Of a DNA stretch of 64,000 nt, positions 15,221-24,494 are shown piece after piece. Under the pieces are notes generated by a model. It ran no database searches, was not told where the DNA came from, and saw nothing but the letters and a program-made list of their open reading frames with translations. Within the stretch, counting starts at the first letter, position 1, and each line of letters opens with the position of its first letter. Position numbers and translations under genes: made by a program. This DNA is from Marinobacter zhanjiangensis. GTDB taxonomy: Bacteria; Pseudomonadota; Gammaproteobacteria; Pseudomonadales; Oleiphilaceae. The stretch covers positions 124,001-188,000 of the forward strand of contig NZ_BMXV01000006.1 in the NCBI RefSeq assembly GCF_014651935.1. The letters are read 5' to 3'.

Positions 15221-16492
15221 ATGCGCGCCGGTATCAGCCCCGACGACGAGGACAAGATCAATTCGCTGGCGATCGTGCTGCCGCTGGCGGTGGCCGGGTT
15301 TGCCCTGGCGGCGGCATGCTGGTCGCTTTTCGCGGTGGCCGGCGTCTATCTCCGCCAGACCCTGGCCGTTGATGGCGTGGTTTTCGGCTTCCTGTTGTCG
15401 ATACCCATGGCGACCGGCGCCCTGCTGGCCATACCGGCCGGGCTGGCGGCCCAGAAATTCGGTGCCCGCCGTGTGATGCTGCTCTGCCTCGCCGGCCTGG
15501 CCGGGTGCATGGTGCTGCTGATTACAGCGGATTCGCTGGCCGGATTTCTCGTGGCGGGTGCCGGCCTGGGGCTGGCCGGGGGGTACTACAGTGCCGGGCT
15601 GCAATTTGTCATTCGTCACTCGCCGGCACGACACACTGGTCTGGTGCTGGGCTTGTTCGGCGCCGGAATCACCGGGGTCGGAATCAGCTATCATCTCGTC
15701 CCCCTGATTCTCGATGCCTTCTCCTGGGCGATGGTGCCCGTTGCTTACCTGATTATGCTGCTGCTTTTACTTGCACTGGTGCTGATGCTGACCGAGCCGG
15801 AGGATGCCGAGGGCAGTGCCAGTACCGAAGCCTCGTTGCGGGTTATCGTGGCACGGCTGGCCCGGCTGCGGGTCTGGCAAATGGCGGTGTGGTTCGGTGT
15901 GGTGGCGGGAAGCTTTTTCAGTCTCGCGCTGTGGCTGCCGGATTACCTGGCGGGCCAGTATCAGCTTCCTGTGCAGACCGGGGCGGGGCTTGCCCAGTGG
16001 TTCGTGATACCCGGGGCGCTGGCGCAGGTGCTTGGCGGCTGGCTGGCGGACCGGTTCGGATCATCGAGAGTGGTGAGCCGGTCATTGATGGCGTGTCTGC
16101 TGTCCCTGTTCGTGCTGTCGTATCCCCCCATGACACTGCTGATCCAGGGCGTGGATCAGACCATCCACGTAAATTTCCGGATGCCCCTGCCCGTGGAAGG
16201 CGGGTTGATTGTCGTTCTGGGGGTGGCGCTGGGCTGCTCCATGGCGGCACTGCAGCGGACGATGGTGACAGAGAACCGGGAAGCAACGGCCATCGTGGCG
16301 GGCCTTCTGCTGGTCAGTGCCTGCTCCGTGGCCTTTCTGCTGCCGGTGGTGTTCGCCGCTGTCAATCAATGGGTTGGTGTGCGCAGCGCGGTCTTTATGA
16401 TCCTGTTTCTGCTGCTGGCAACCACACTCATCCTGTTCGCCCGCGATGCCCGTCGTCAGGAGCGCCAGACCCTTCTCCACCCGGGGATATAG
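15221..16492 (+). CDS. narK: NarK-type nitrate/nitrite transporter (MFS)
   Basis: About 423 residues and 12 predicted membrane segments of the major facilitator superfamily. The nitrate signature is seen in GLGLAGGYYSAGLQFVI-like glycine-rich helix packing, and in GVVAGSFFSLALWLPDYL with Arg-containing loops. NarK proteins import nitrate or exchange nitrate for nitrite. It is a single-domain NarK, not the double-length NarK1-NarK2 fusion of some relatives. I start it at ATG 15221 (MRAGISPDDEDK) with GGAAAG upstream; a TTG at 15161 would extend it. It runs into narG after a 122-base gap with its own NarL site. Confidence 0.9.
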   Translation: MRAGISPDDEDKINSLAIVLPLAVAGFALAAACWSLFAVAGVYLRQTLAVDGVVFGFLLSIPMATGALLAIPAGLAAQKFGARRVMLLCLAGLAGCMVLLITADSLAGFLVAGAGLGLAGGYYSAGLQFVIRHSPARHTGLVLGLFGAGITGVGISYHLVPLILDAFSWAMVPVAYLIMLLLLLALVLMLTEPEDAEGSASTEASLRVIVARLARLRVWQMAVWFGVVAGSFFSLALWLPDYLAGQYQLPVQTGAGLAQWFVIPGALAQVLGGWLADRFGSSRVVSRSLMACLLSLFVLSYPPMTLLIQGVDQTIHVNFRMPLPVEGGLIVVLGVALGCSMAALQRTMVTENREATAIVAGLLLVSACSVAFLLPVVFAAVNQWVGVRSAVFMILFLLLATTLILFARDARRQERQTLLHPGI

Positions 16493-16498
16493 GCGTTC

Positions 16499-16514
16499 TA
16501 CCTCCAGGGGGGTA
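16499..16514. promoter_or_regulatory. NarL-type 7-2-7 inverted heptamers upstream of narG
   Basis: TACCTCC-AG-GGGGGTA fits the NarL/NarP 7-2-7 consensus TACYYMT-NN-AKRRGTA with one mismatch in each half. It starts 8 bases after the narK stop codon and about 100 bases before narG. A further single heptamer (TGAGGTA, 16526-16532) follows. This suggests that narGHJI has its own nitrate-responsive promoter. Confidence 0.6.
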
Positions 16515-16614
16515 GAGGGGGGTTATGAGGTAGTAACCACGCAGATTTCGGGGTTTCTCTCCCACACAATGGTCTCAAATCGGAACAACGATCCGGCAGA
16601 CGGAGAGAGAGACC

Positions 16615-19600
16615 ATGAGTCATTTGATCGACAAACTGAACTACTTCAGGAAAAAGCGCGAACCGTTCGCCAACGGCCACGGCGAAACCCACGATGTCAG
16701 CCGCGAGTGGGAAGACAGCTACCGCCAGCGCTGGCAGCACGACAAGATCGTGCGCTCCACCCACGGCGTTAACTGCACCGGCTCCTGCAGCTGGAAAATC
16801 TACGTCAAGAATGGCCTGGTCACCTGGGAAACCCAGCAGACCGACTACCCTCGCACCCGCCCGGATCTGCCCAACCACGAGCCCCGTGGCTGTCCCCGTG
16901 GTGCCAGCTACTCCTGGTACATGTACAGCGCCAATCGCCTGAAGTATCCGCTGATGCGCAAGCATCTGATGAAACTCTGGCGTGCCGCGAAAACCGAGCA
17001 CAGCGACCCGGTAGATGCCTGGGCCTCCATCGTGGAAGACCCGAAAAAGACGGCCGAGTACAAGCCTCGTCGCGGCATGGGCGGTTTCGTGCGTTCCGAC
17101 TGGGACGAAGTCAACGAGCTGATCGCTGCCTCCAACGTCTACACCGCCAAAAAGTATGGCCCGGACCGTATCATTGGCTTCTCGCCGATCCCGGCCATGT
17201 CGATGGTGTCCTACGCGGCCGGCAGCCGCTACCTGTCCATGATCGGTGGCGTCTGCATGAGCTTCTACGACTGGTACTGTGACCTGCCGCCGGCCTCGCC
17301 GCAGACCTGGGGTGAGCAGACTGACGTGCCCGAGTCCGCCGACTGGTACAACTCCGGCTACATCATCGCCTGGGGCTCCAACGTACCCCAGACCCGGACC
17401 CCGGATGCTCACTTCTTCACTGAAGTGCGCTACAAGGGCACCAAGACCGTTGCCATTACTCCGGACTATGCGGAAGTCTCCAAACTCTCCGATGAGTGGC
17501 TGAACCCCAAACAGGGCACCGATGCCGCTTTGGGCATGGCCATGGGTCACGTGATTCTCAGGGAATTCCACGTCGACAATCCCAGCGAGTACTTCACTGA
17601 CTACGTGCGTCGCTACACCGACATGCCTTACCTGGTCATGCTGGAGCAGAAGGACGACGGCAGCTTCGTGCCCGGTCGCTTCCTGCGGGCCAGCGACCTG
17701 GTGGACGGTCTGGGTGAAGAGAACAATCCGGAATGGAAGACCATCGCGGTTGACGAGTCCACCGGCGAGCTGACTGCGCCCAATGGCTCCATTGGCTATC
17801 GCTGGGGCCAGAAGGGCAAATGGAACCTGAAGCAGACCGCAGACAGCAAGGACGTTGAACTGCAGCTGTCCATGGTGGAGAAGCACGACGACGTGGTTGA
17901 CGTGGCTTTCCCGTATTTCGGTGGCATTGAGCATGACCATTTCCAGCACGTTGAGGTCAAGGACGTTCTCAAGCACAAGCTGGGCAGCCGCAAGGTCCAG
18001 CTGGCGGACGGTAGCGAAGGTCGTGTGGTCACTGTTTATGACCTGATGGTGGCCAACTACGGCATCAGCCGTGGCCTGGGCGACGACGACGGCGCCACGT
18101 CCTATGACGAAGTGAAGCCCTATACTCCCGCCTGGCAGGAAAAGATCACCGGCGTACCCGCCGAGAAAGTGATCCGCATTGCCCGTGAGTTCGCTGACAA
18201 CGCGGACAAGACCAAAGGTCGTTCCATGGTCATCGTGGGTGCCGGTATGAACCACTGGTACCACATGGATATGAACTACCGCGGCCTGATCAACATGCTG
18301 ATCATGTGTGGCTGTATTGGCCAGAGCGGCGGCGGCTGGGCTCACTATGTGGGCCAGGAAAAACTGCGTCCGCAGACCGGCTGGCAGCCGCTGGCCTTCG
18401 GCCTGGACTGGCAGCGTCCGCCCCGCCACATGAACTCCACCTCCTTCTTCTATGCCCACTCCGGCCAGTGGCGCTACGAGAAACTGGGCGTGGACGAGAT
18501 CCTGTCGCCGTTGGCGGACAAGGAAAAATTCGGTGGCAGCCTGATCGATTACAACGTACGTGCCGAGCGCATGGGCTGGTTGCCGTCTGCACCACAGCTG
18601 AACCGTAACCCGCTGGGCATCGCCGCCGAGGCTGAAAAAGCCGGCATGGAAGTGTCCGACTACGTGGCCCAGTCCATGAAGGATGGCTCCCTGGCCTTCG
18701 CCAGTGAAGATCCGGAAGCGCCGCAGAACTGCCCGCGGAACCTGTTCATCTGGCGCTCCAACCTGCTGGGTTCTTCCGGCAAGGGGCATGAATACATGCT
18801 CAAGTACCTGCTGGGTACCAAGAACGGCCTGCAGGGCAAGGATCTTGGGCACGAAGGCGGCGCCAAACCGAAAGAGGTGAAATGGCACGACGAGGCGCCG
18901 GAAGGCAAGCTCGATCTGCTGGTCACCCTGGACTTCCGCATGTCCACCACCTGCCTGTATTCCGACATCGTTCTGCCGACCGCTACCTGGTACGAGAAGA
19001 ACGACCTGAATACCTCGGACATGCACCCGTTCATTCACCCGCTGACCGCGGCAACCGACCCGGCCTGGGAAGCGCGTAGCGACTGGGAGATCTACAAGGG
19101 CATCGCCAAGGCTTTCTCGAAAGCGACCGAAGGCCATCTGGGTGTGGAGAAAGATGTGGTCACCCTGCCGTTGCTGCACGACGCGCCGGCAGAGCTGGGC
19201 CAGCCCTTTGACGTGAAAGACTGGAAGCGCGGCGAGTGCGAGCTGATTCCGGGCAAGACCGCGCCCAACTTCCTTACCGTTGAGCGGGACTACCCGAACA
19301 CCTATGCCCGCTTTACTTCCCTGGGTCCGCTGATGGACAAGCTGGGTAACGGCGGCAAGGGCATCAGCTGGAACACCGAAAAGGAAGTCAGCTTCCTCAA
19401 GGACCTGAACTACACCCACATTGAGGGGGCCAACGCCGGTCGTCCGAAGATCGACTCGGCCATTGATGCGGCGGAAGTGATCCTCACCCTGGCACCGGAA
19501 ACCAACGGCCAGGTGGCGGTAAAAGCCTGGGCGGCCCTGTCAGAAATGACCGGCCTGGACCACACCCACCTGGCGAAGAACAAGGAAGAGGAAAAGATCC

Positions 19601-20358
19601 GCTTCCGCGACATCGTGGCGCAGCCGCGCAAGATCATCTCCAGCCCCACGTGGTCTGGTCTGGAAGATGAACACGTGTCCTACAACGCCGGCTACACCAA
19701 CGTCCACGAGCTGATTCCCTGGCGCACCCTGACCGGTCGTCAGCAGTTTTACCAGGACCACGAGTGGATGCGTGCCTTTGGCGAGAGCCTGCTGGTATAC
19801 CGTCCGCCCATTAACACCAAGACAGTCAGCAGCATGCTGAACCAGCGCAGCAACGGTAACCCGGAAAAAGCGCTGAACTGGATCACCCCACACCAGAAGT
19901 GGGGTATCCACAGCACCTACAGCGACAACCTGTTGATGCTGACTCTGTCTCGCGGTGGGCCGATTGTATGGCTGAGTGAAGACGACGCCAAAGAGATGGC
20001 GATCGAGGATAACGACTGGATCGAACTGTTCAACGCCAACGGCGCCATTGCGGCCCGGGCGGTGGTCAGCCAGCGGGTCATGCCCGGCATGGTGATGATG
20101 TACCACGCCCAGGAGCGGGTCGTGAATATTCCCGGCTCTGAGATCACCGGTACCCGTGGTGGTATCCACAACTCGGTCACCCGGGTGTGCCCGAAGCCGA
20201 CCCACATGATCGGGGGCTACGCCCAGTATTCCTACGGGTTCAACTACTACGGCACCGTGGGCTCCAACCGCGACGAGTTCGTGGTGGTGCGCAAGATGCA
20301 CAACGTCGACTGGCTCGACGGTGAAGGCAATGACACTGTTCAGGAGGCTGTAAAATGA
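16615..20358 (+). CDS. narG: Respiratory nitrate reductase alpha subunit NarG
   Basis: 1247 residues, the same length as E. coli NarG. It is the cytoplasmic-facing catalytic subunit that reduces nitrate to nitrite at a bis-MGD molybdenum centre. The FS0 [4Fe-4S] ligands are visible: His50, Cys54 and Cys58 (HGVNCTGSC), with the fourth Cys in PRGCPRGASY (about 93). The Mo-ligand region reads GGVCMSFYDWYCDLPPASPQ, and its Asp is the molybdenum ligand in the family. The twin-arginine-like remnant typical of NarG is at the N-terminus (YFRKKREPF). GAGAGAGA-type purines precede the ATG. The stop overlaps the narH start by 4 bases. Confidence 0.98.
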   Translation: MSHLIDKLNYFRKKREPFANGHGETHDVSREWEDSYRQRWQHDKIVRSTHGVNCTGSCSWKIYVKNGLVTWETQQTDYPRTRPDLPNHEPRGCPRGASYSWYMYSANRLKYPLMRKHLMKLWRAAKTEHSDPVDAWASIVEDPKKTAEYKPRRGMGGFVRSDWDEVNELIAASNVYTAKKYGPDRIIGFSPIPAMSMVSYAAGSRYLSMIGGVCMSFYDWYCDLPPASPQTWGEQTDVPESADWYNSGYIIAWGSNVPQTRTPDAHFFTEVRYKGTKTVAITPDYAEVSKLSDEWLNPKQGTDAALGMAMGHVILREFHVDNPSEYFTDYVRRYTDMPYLVMLEQKDDGSFVPGRFLRASDLVDGLGEENNPEWKTIAVDESTGELTAPNGSIGYRWGQKGKWNLKQTADSKDVELQLSMVEKHDDVVDVAFPYFGGIEHDHFQHVEVKDVLKHKLGSRKVQLADGSEGRVVTVYDLMVANYGISRGLGDDDGATSYDEVKPYTPAWQEKITGVPAEKVIRIAREFADNADKTKGRSMVIVGAGMNHWYHMDMNYRGLINMLIMCGCIGQSGGGWAHYVGQEKLRPQTGWQPLAFGLDWQRPPRHMNSTSFFYAHSGQWRYEKLGVDEILSPLADKEKFGGSLIDYNVRAERMGWLPSAPQLNRNPLGIAAEAEKAGMEVSDYVAQSMKDGSLAFASEDPEAPQNCPRNLFIWRSNLLGSSGKGHEYMLKYLLGTKNGLQGKDLGHEGGAKPKEVKWHDEAPEGKLDLLVTLDFRMSTTCLYSDIVLPTATWYEKNDLNTSDMHPFIHPLTAATDPAWEARSDWEIYKGIAKAFSKATEGHLGVEKDVVTLPLLHDAPAELGQPFDVKDWKRGECELIPGKTAPNFLTVERDYPNTYARFTSLGPLMDKLGNGGKGISWNTEKEVSFLKDLNYTHIEGANAGRPKIDSAIDAAEVILTLAPETNGQVAVKAWAALSEMTGLDHTHLAKNKEEEKIRFRDIVAQPRKIISSPTWSGLEDEHVSYNAGYTNVHELIPWRTLTGRQQFYQDHEWMRAFGESLLVYRPPINTKTVSSMLNQRSNGNPEKALNWITPHQKWGIHSTYSDNLLMLTLSRGGPIVWLSEDDAKEMAIEDNDWIELFNANGAIAARAVVSQRVMPGMVMMYHAQERVVNIPGSEITGTRGGIHNSVTRVCPKPTHMIGGYAQYSYGFNYYGTVGSNRDEFVVVRKMHNVDWLDGEGNDTVQEAVK

Positions 20359-21929
20359 AAATCCGTTCCCAAGTCGGCATGGTACTGAACCTGGACAAGT
20401 GCATTGGTTGCCATACCTGTTCAGTGACCTGCAAGAACGTATGGACCAGCCGTGAAGGCATGGAATACGCCTGGTTCAACAACGTCGAGACCAAGCCCGG
20501 TATCGGCTACCCGAAAGAGTGGGAGAACCAGGACAAGTGGAAGGGCGGCTGGATGCGCGACAGCTCCGGCAAGATCCGCCCGAAGATCGGTGGCCGCTTC
20601 CGGGTACTGGCGAATATCTTCGCCAACCCGGACCTGCCGGAAATCGACGACTACTATGAGCCGTTCGACTTCGATTACCAGCACCTGCACACCGCAGGCG
20701 ACAGCAAGCACCAGCCGGTGGCCCGGCCGCGTTCGCTGATCTCCGGCCAGCGCATGCAGAAAATCGAATGGGGCCCGAACTGGGAGGAAATCCTGGGTAC
20801 CGAGTTCGCCAAGCGCCGCAAGGACAAGAACTTCGACCAGGTGCAGGCGGACATCTACGGCCAGTTTGAAAACACCTTCATGATGTACCTGCCGCGCCTG
20901 TGCGAGCACTGCCTGAACCCCACCTGTGTGGCCAGCTGCCCCAGCGGTGCCATCTACAAGCGTGAGGAAGACGGCATTGTGCTGATTGACCAGGACAAGT
21001 GCCGTGGCTGGCGGATGTGTGTCTCCGGCTGCCCGTACAAGAAGATCTACTTCAACTGGAAAACCGGCAAGTCCGAGAAGTGCATCTTCTGTTACCCGCG
21101 GATTGAAGCCGGCATGCCAACCGTGTGCTCCGAGACCTGTGTGGGGCGCATCCGCTACCTGGGTGTGCTGTTGTACGACGCCGACCGCATCGAGGAAGTG
21201 GCCAGCACACCGGGCGAGCATGAGCTGTACGAGAAGCAGCTGGAAATCTTCCTGGACCCGAACGACCCCGAGGTCATCGAGCAGGCGAAGAAAGATGGCA
21301 TTCCGATGAACGTGATCGAAGCCGCCCAGCGCAGCCCGGTCTACAAAATGGCGGTGGACTGGAAACTGGCCCTGCCGCTGCACCCGGAATACCGCACCCT
21401 GCCCATGGTCTGGTACGTGCCGCCGCTGAGCCCGATCCAGTCTGCGGCTGAGTCCGGCAAGGTGGAGTTTGACGGCGTACTGCCGAAGATCGAGAGCCTG
21501 CGGATTCCGGTCAAGTACCTGGCCAACCTGCTTACCGCCGGTGACGAGAAGCCTATCGTACTGGCACTCAAGCGGATCATGGCCATGCGTCTGTACAAGC
21601 GTGCGGAAACGGTGGAAGGCAAGGAAGACCTGCGGGCACTGGAAGAATGCGGGCTGACCAAGGCCCAGGCCGACGAGATGTACCGCTACCTGGCCATCGC
21701 CAACTACGAGGACCGCTTCGTGATCCCCACCAGCCACCGCGAGCTGGCCAAGGAAGCTTTCCCGGATGCCAGCGCCCACGCTGAGCGCAATGGCTGCGGC
21801 TTCAGCTTCGGCGATGGCTGCAACGGCGACAGCGAGTTCAACCTGTTCGGTGGCAAGAAGCAGACCACCAGCATGGTCCAGAAACTGTCTACCGTGAAGC
21901 AGGTAGATCCGAAGCAGCTGCAGAAATAA
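20355..21929 (+). CDS. narH: Respiratory nitrate reductase beta subunit NarH
   Basis: 524 residues. It passes electrons from NarI to NarG through four clusters. The first Cys group is C16, C19, C22 and C26 (CIGCHTCSVTC). A second is CEHCLNPTCVASCP. The third group reads CRGWRMCVSGCP, where Trp replaces one Cys. This is the known change that makes a [3Fe-4S] centre in this family. A fourth is CIFCYPRIE with CSETC. The ATG overlaps the narG stop (ATGA), so translation is coupled. The C-terminal Cys in ERNGCGFSFGDGC is variable in the family. Confidence 0.98.
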   Translation: MKIRSQVGMVLNLDKCIGCHTCSVTCKNVWTSREGMEYAWFNNVETKPGIGYPKEWENQDKWKGGWMRDSSGKIRPKIGGRFRVLANIFANPDLPEIDDYYEPFDFDYQHLHTAGDSKHQPVARPRSLISGQRMQKIEWGPNWEEILGTEFAKRRKDKNFDQVQADIYGQFENTFMMYLPRLCEHCLNPTCVASCPSGAIYKREEDGIVLIDQDKCRGWRMCVSGCPYKKIYFNWKTGKSEKCIFCYPRIEAGMPTVCSETCVGRIRYLGVLLYDADRIEEVASTPGEHELYEKQLEIFLDPNDPEVIEQAKKDGIPMNVIEAAQRSPVYKMAVDWKLALPLHPEYRTLPMVWYVPPLSPIQSAAESGKVEFDGVLPKIESLRIPVKYLANLLTAGDEKPIVLALKRIMAMRLYKRAETVEGKEDLRALEECGLTKAQADEMYRYLAIANYEDRFVIPTSHRELAKEAFPDASAHAERNGCGFSFGDGCNGDSEFNLFGGKKQTTSMVQKLSTVKQVDPKQLQK

Positions 21930-21939
21930 GGAGACCAAA

Positions 21940-22680
21940 ATGCTGGTACTGAAAGTAATGGCAAGGTTGTTGGAGTACCCGACCAGCGAACTGCAGGAGT
22001 CCAGGGATGCCCTGGTGGCGGCTGTGCTGGAGGACAGCCGGCTGCCCCGCAATAACAAGGAGCAGCTGCTGCAGGTAATCGATCACCTGTGTGATGGCGA
22101 CCTGATGGACCTGCAGGAAGAGTATGTGGGCATTTTCGACCGGGGCCGCGCCACCTCATTGCTGCTGTTCGAGCATGTCCATGGCGAATCCCGGGATCGC
22201 GGTCAGGCGATGGTCGACCTGATGGAGGAATACCGGCGCAACGGCCTGGAAATCGACGCCCGGGAGCTGCCGGACTACCTGCCGCTGTTCCTGGAGTACC
22301 TGGGAACCCGGCCCTGGGAGGATGTCCGCAACTGGCTGGAGGATATCCATCACATCCTGGGTCTGCTGGGAGAGCGGCTATTCCAGCGCGAAAGCCGCTA
22401 TCACCTGTTGATGGACTCGCTGCTGGCGCTGTCTGGCCGGCAGGTGGACCGCCAGGAACTGGCGCAGATCGTTGCCTCGGAAGAGCGTGATGACACCCCG
22501 GAGGCCCTGGACAAGGTCTGGGAAGAGGAAATGGTGAAGTTTGTGGATGACCAGGGAAGTTCCTGCAGCACCGGCAGCGTGGTTGGTCAGCGCCGCCGCG
22601 AGCTGGAACAGACCCAGACCATTCACCTGAGTGATCAACTGATGACGGATGTAACGCCCCGTCCGGCAGGGCGCGCCTGA
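21940..22680 (+). CDS. narJ: Nitrate reductase assembly chaperone NarJ
   Basis: 246 residues, all-helical TorD/NarJ family. NarJ binds the NarG N-terminus and holds the enzyme for molybdenum cofactor insertion and membrane attachment; it is not part of the final complex. The family core LQEEYVGIFDRGRATSLLLF and EHVHGESRDRGQAM is clear, as is the LPDYLPLFLEYL stretch. AAGGAGACC sits just upstream of the ATG, 10 bases after narH. It ends 14 bases before narI. Confidence 0.97.
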   Translation: MLVLKVMARLLEYPTSELQESRDALVAAVLEDSRLPRNNKEQLLQVIDHLCDGDLMDLQEEYVGIFDRGRATSLLLFEHVHGESRDRGQAMVDLMEEYRRNGLEIDARELPDYLPLFLEYLGTRPWEDVRNWLEDIHHILGLLGERLFQRESRYHLLMDSLLALSGRQVDRQELAQIVASEERDDTPEALDKVWEEEMVKFVDDQGSSCSTGSVVGQRRRELEQTQTIHLSDQLMTDVTPRPAGRA

Positions 22681-22694
22681 CGGCGCAGGAGGAA

Positions 22695-23378
22695 ATGATG
22701 ATGTCCTATCTCAATACACTGTTGTTCGGAATTTATCCCTACATCGCCCTTGCCGTGCTGTTCATCGGTACTTGGGTGAGGTACGACCACGGCCAGTTTA
22801 CCTGGAAGGCGCATTCCAGCCAGATGGTGCGCAAGAAAAACATGGTACTGGCGTCGGTGTTGTTCCATGTGGGTGTGCTGGTGGTCTTCTTTGGTCACCT
22901 GTTCGGGCTGCTGACTCCCCACTGGGCCTATGAGTGGCTGATTACGCCGGGGCAGAAGCAGGTTCTGGCCATTGTGGTGGGTGGTATTGCCGGTGTCATG
23001 GCACTGATTGGCGGCTCTATGCTTGCCTGGCGCCGCCTGACCGATCCCCGGGTGAAGGCTGGCAGCACCTTTGCCGACAACCTGGTGATCCTGATTCTGG
23101 TTGCCCAGCTGGCACTGGGCGTGCTCACCATCCTGCCCACTCTGGGGCACCTGGATGGCAGCACCATGCTCAAGTTCTCCGCCTGGGCCCAGGGTATCTT
23201 TACCCTGCAGGGTGGTATCGCCGATTACATTGCAGACGTGCACTGGATCTACAAGACCCACATCTTCCTGGGCCTGACCATCTTCGTACTGTTCCCGTTT
23301 ACCCGACTGGTGCATATGCTCAGCGTGCCGGTGGAGTACTTCGGACGTCGGTATCAGGTGGTTCGCAAGCGGGCCTGA
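22695..23378 (+). CDS. narI: Respiratory nitrate reductase gamma subunit NarI (cytochrome b)
   Basis: 227 residues with five membrane helices. It oxidises ubiquinol at the periplasmic side and carries two b hemes. The distal pair of heme ligands is seen at His58 and His68 (FHVGVLVVFFGHLFG), two residues off the E. coli numbering. The C-terminal pair is in IYKTHIFLGLTIFVLFPFTR and the following LVHML. Three ATG codons stand in a row (22695, 22698, 22701) after AGGAGG; any could be used. It completes narGHJI, and is separated from ppiC by a nested inverted-repeat element. Confidence 0.97.
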   Translation: MMMSYLNTLLFGIYPYIALAVLFIGTWVRYDHGQFTWKAHSSQMVRKKNMVLASVLFHVGVLVVFFGHLFGLLTPHWAYEWLITPGQKQVLAIVVGGIAGVMALIGGSMLAWRRLTDPRVKAGSTFADNLVILILVAQLALGVLTILPTLGHLDGSTMLKFSAWAQGIFTLQGGIADYIADVHWIYKTHIFLGLTIFVLFPFTRLVHMLSVPVEYFGRRYQVVRKRA

Positions 23379-23407
23379 ATGCGAACACAAAGCTAAAAGA
23401 CTGTTCG

Positions 23408-23574
23408 GCCACGGAATCCACGGAAGAACACGGAAAAGTACAGAAAAGAGCGAAGAGAAATCAGCCAGGGATGGCACTACAACCACGGACGAAAAGATAA
23501 AGAATCTTGCTGCTGTCAGCGTTCGTCCGTGAGAGTCCGTAGTAACGAGTTCTTTCTTCCGTGTTTTCCGTGGC
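23408..23574. repeat. Nested inverted-repeat element between narI and ppiC
   Basis: The ends are inverted: GCCACGGAATCCACGGAAGA at the left (23408 on) and, on the opposite strand, GCCACGGAAAACACGGAAGA ending at 23574, differing at two of 20 positions. A second, inner inverted pair (CACGGACGAA at about 23483, complement at about 23522) lies within. The unit CACGGA recurs six or more times. No gene is encoded. It sits inside an otherwise tight operon and could fold in the narI-ppiC transcript. Confidence 0.7.
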
Positions 23575-23600
23575 AAATAACGTTTTTGGAGACCATCACC

Positions 23601-24407
23601 ATGCAACTGATCCCGACCGGCGAAGCCGAAAAGCCAAGAAACCAGTTCCCGCCAGTCTATGTGGGCGAGACGCTGATCCAGGAAGACGACATCGCCCGGG
23701 AAATGCAGCACCACCCGGCGGAGGAGGTTGCCGAGGCCTGGCACGAAGCCGCCCGCAGCCTGGTCATCCGTGAGCTCCTGCTGCAGGAAGCCAACCGGCT
23801 GCAGTTGCCGGAGGCCATGGATGAAGAGGACCGCATCGCGCGGGTTCTGGAGATGGAACTCGATGTGCCGGAACTCACCGAGGAAGACTGTGAACGCTTC
23901 TACGCCGCCAACCCGGCGCGCTTTCGCAGCCCGACCCTGATGGCGGTCAGCCACATTCTGCTGGCTGCCGCACCGGACGATGTGGAAGAACGGATCCGAC
24001 AGGAAGAAGTCGCCCGTCAGCTGCTGTCCTCGCTGGTCGATGGCAGGGCGCAGTTCGCCGCGCTGGCAAAGCAGTATTCTGCTTGTGAGTCGCGCCATCA
24101 GGGAGGCAGTCTGGGGCAGATCAGCAAGGGCCAGACCGTGGAAGAGTTCGAGCGTCCCGTCCTGCGCCTGCAGGAGGGCCTCAACCCGGAGCTCATTGAA
24201 AGCCGCTATGGCTGGCATATTGTGCGAGTGGACCAGCGTATCGACGGCGAGCAGCTGCCCTATGAGCACGTCAAACCCCAGATTCGTCAATACCTTAGCG
24301 AAAGTGTTACACGGCGGGCCTTCCGCCAGTGCCTGCAGGTTCTGGCCGCGGAAACCGGTGTCCAGGGTGTTGATCTGGAGTTGCCGGATTCGCCATTGAT
24401 GCAGTGA
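23601..24407 (+). CDS. PpiC-type peptidyl-prolyl isomerase of the nar operon
   Basis: About 268 residues. A helical N-terminal half is followed by a parvulin domain (about 125-225: SHILLAAAPDDVEERI, FAALAKQYSACESRHQGGSL, LQEGLNPELIESRYGWHIVR). There is no signal peptide or membrane anchor, so it should act in the cytoplasm, like NifM-type isomerases. A parvulin gene after narI is common in pseudomonad-like denitrifiers, where it is thought to help fold nitrate reductase. I start at 23601 (MQLIPTGEAEK) because an earlier start would run through the repeat element. A hairpin follows at 24422. Confidence 0.9.
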   Translation: MQLIPTGEAEKPRNQFPPVYVGETLIQEDDIAREMQHHPAEEVAEAWHEAARSLVIRELLLQEANRLQLPEAMDEEDRIARVLEMELDVPELTEEDCERFYAANPARFRSPTLMAVSHILLAAAPDDVEERIRQEEVARQLLSSLVDGRAQFAALAKQYSACESRHQGGSLGQISKGQTVEEFERPVLRLQEGLNPELIESRYGWHIVRVDQRIDGEQLPYEHVKPQIRQYLSESVTRRAFRQCLQVLAAETGVQGVDLELPDSPLMQ

Positions 24408-24421
24408 TTTGCCACAAGATC

Positions 24422-24440
24422 GGGGGAGCATGGCTCCCCC
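24422..24440 (+). terminator. Hairpin after ppiC
   Basis: GGGGGAGC-ATG-GCTCCCCC forms a perfect 8-bp stem 14 bases after the ppiC stop. There is no strong T-tract, so it may be a weak terminator or a 3'-end stabiliser. Confidence 0.55.
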
Positions 24441-24445
24441 ATTAA

Positions 24446-24459
24446 TTGATCCAGCTCAA
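24446..24459 (+). promoter_or_regulatory. FNR/DNR box upstream of the dnr-like gene
   Basis: TTGATCCAGCTCAA matches TTGAT-N4-ATCAA at 9 of 10 defined bases. It lies about 123 bases before the start codon. It is the best such site in the window and suggests oxygen-responsive (Anr) or self-regulated expression of the following Crp/Fnr gene. Confidence 0.75.
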
Positions 24460-24494
24460 TTTTTAGTGGGGTATTCCCCCAGAACCTGCCTTTC

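Noticed and set aside
16498..19419. 973-codon open frame on the minus strand opposite narG
   Set aside because: It is the antisense shadow of a strongly coding, high-GC gene; no start context and no recognisable domains.
20421..22058. 545-codon minus-strand frame opposite narH
   Set aside because: Antisense shadow; narH on the plus strand has all cluster motifs.
22635..24431. 598-codon minus-strand frame opposite narI and ppiC
   Set aside because: It crosses the inverted-repeat element and two real genes, has a low-complexity His/Gln-rich product and no family features.
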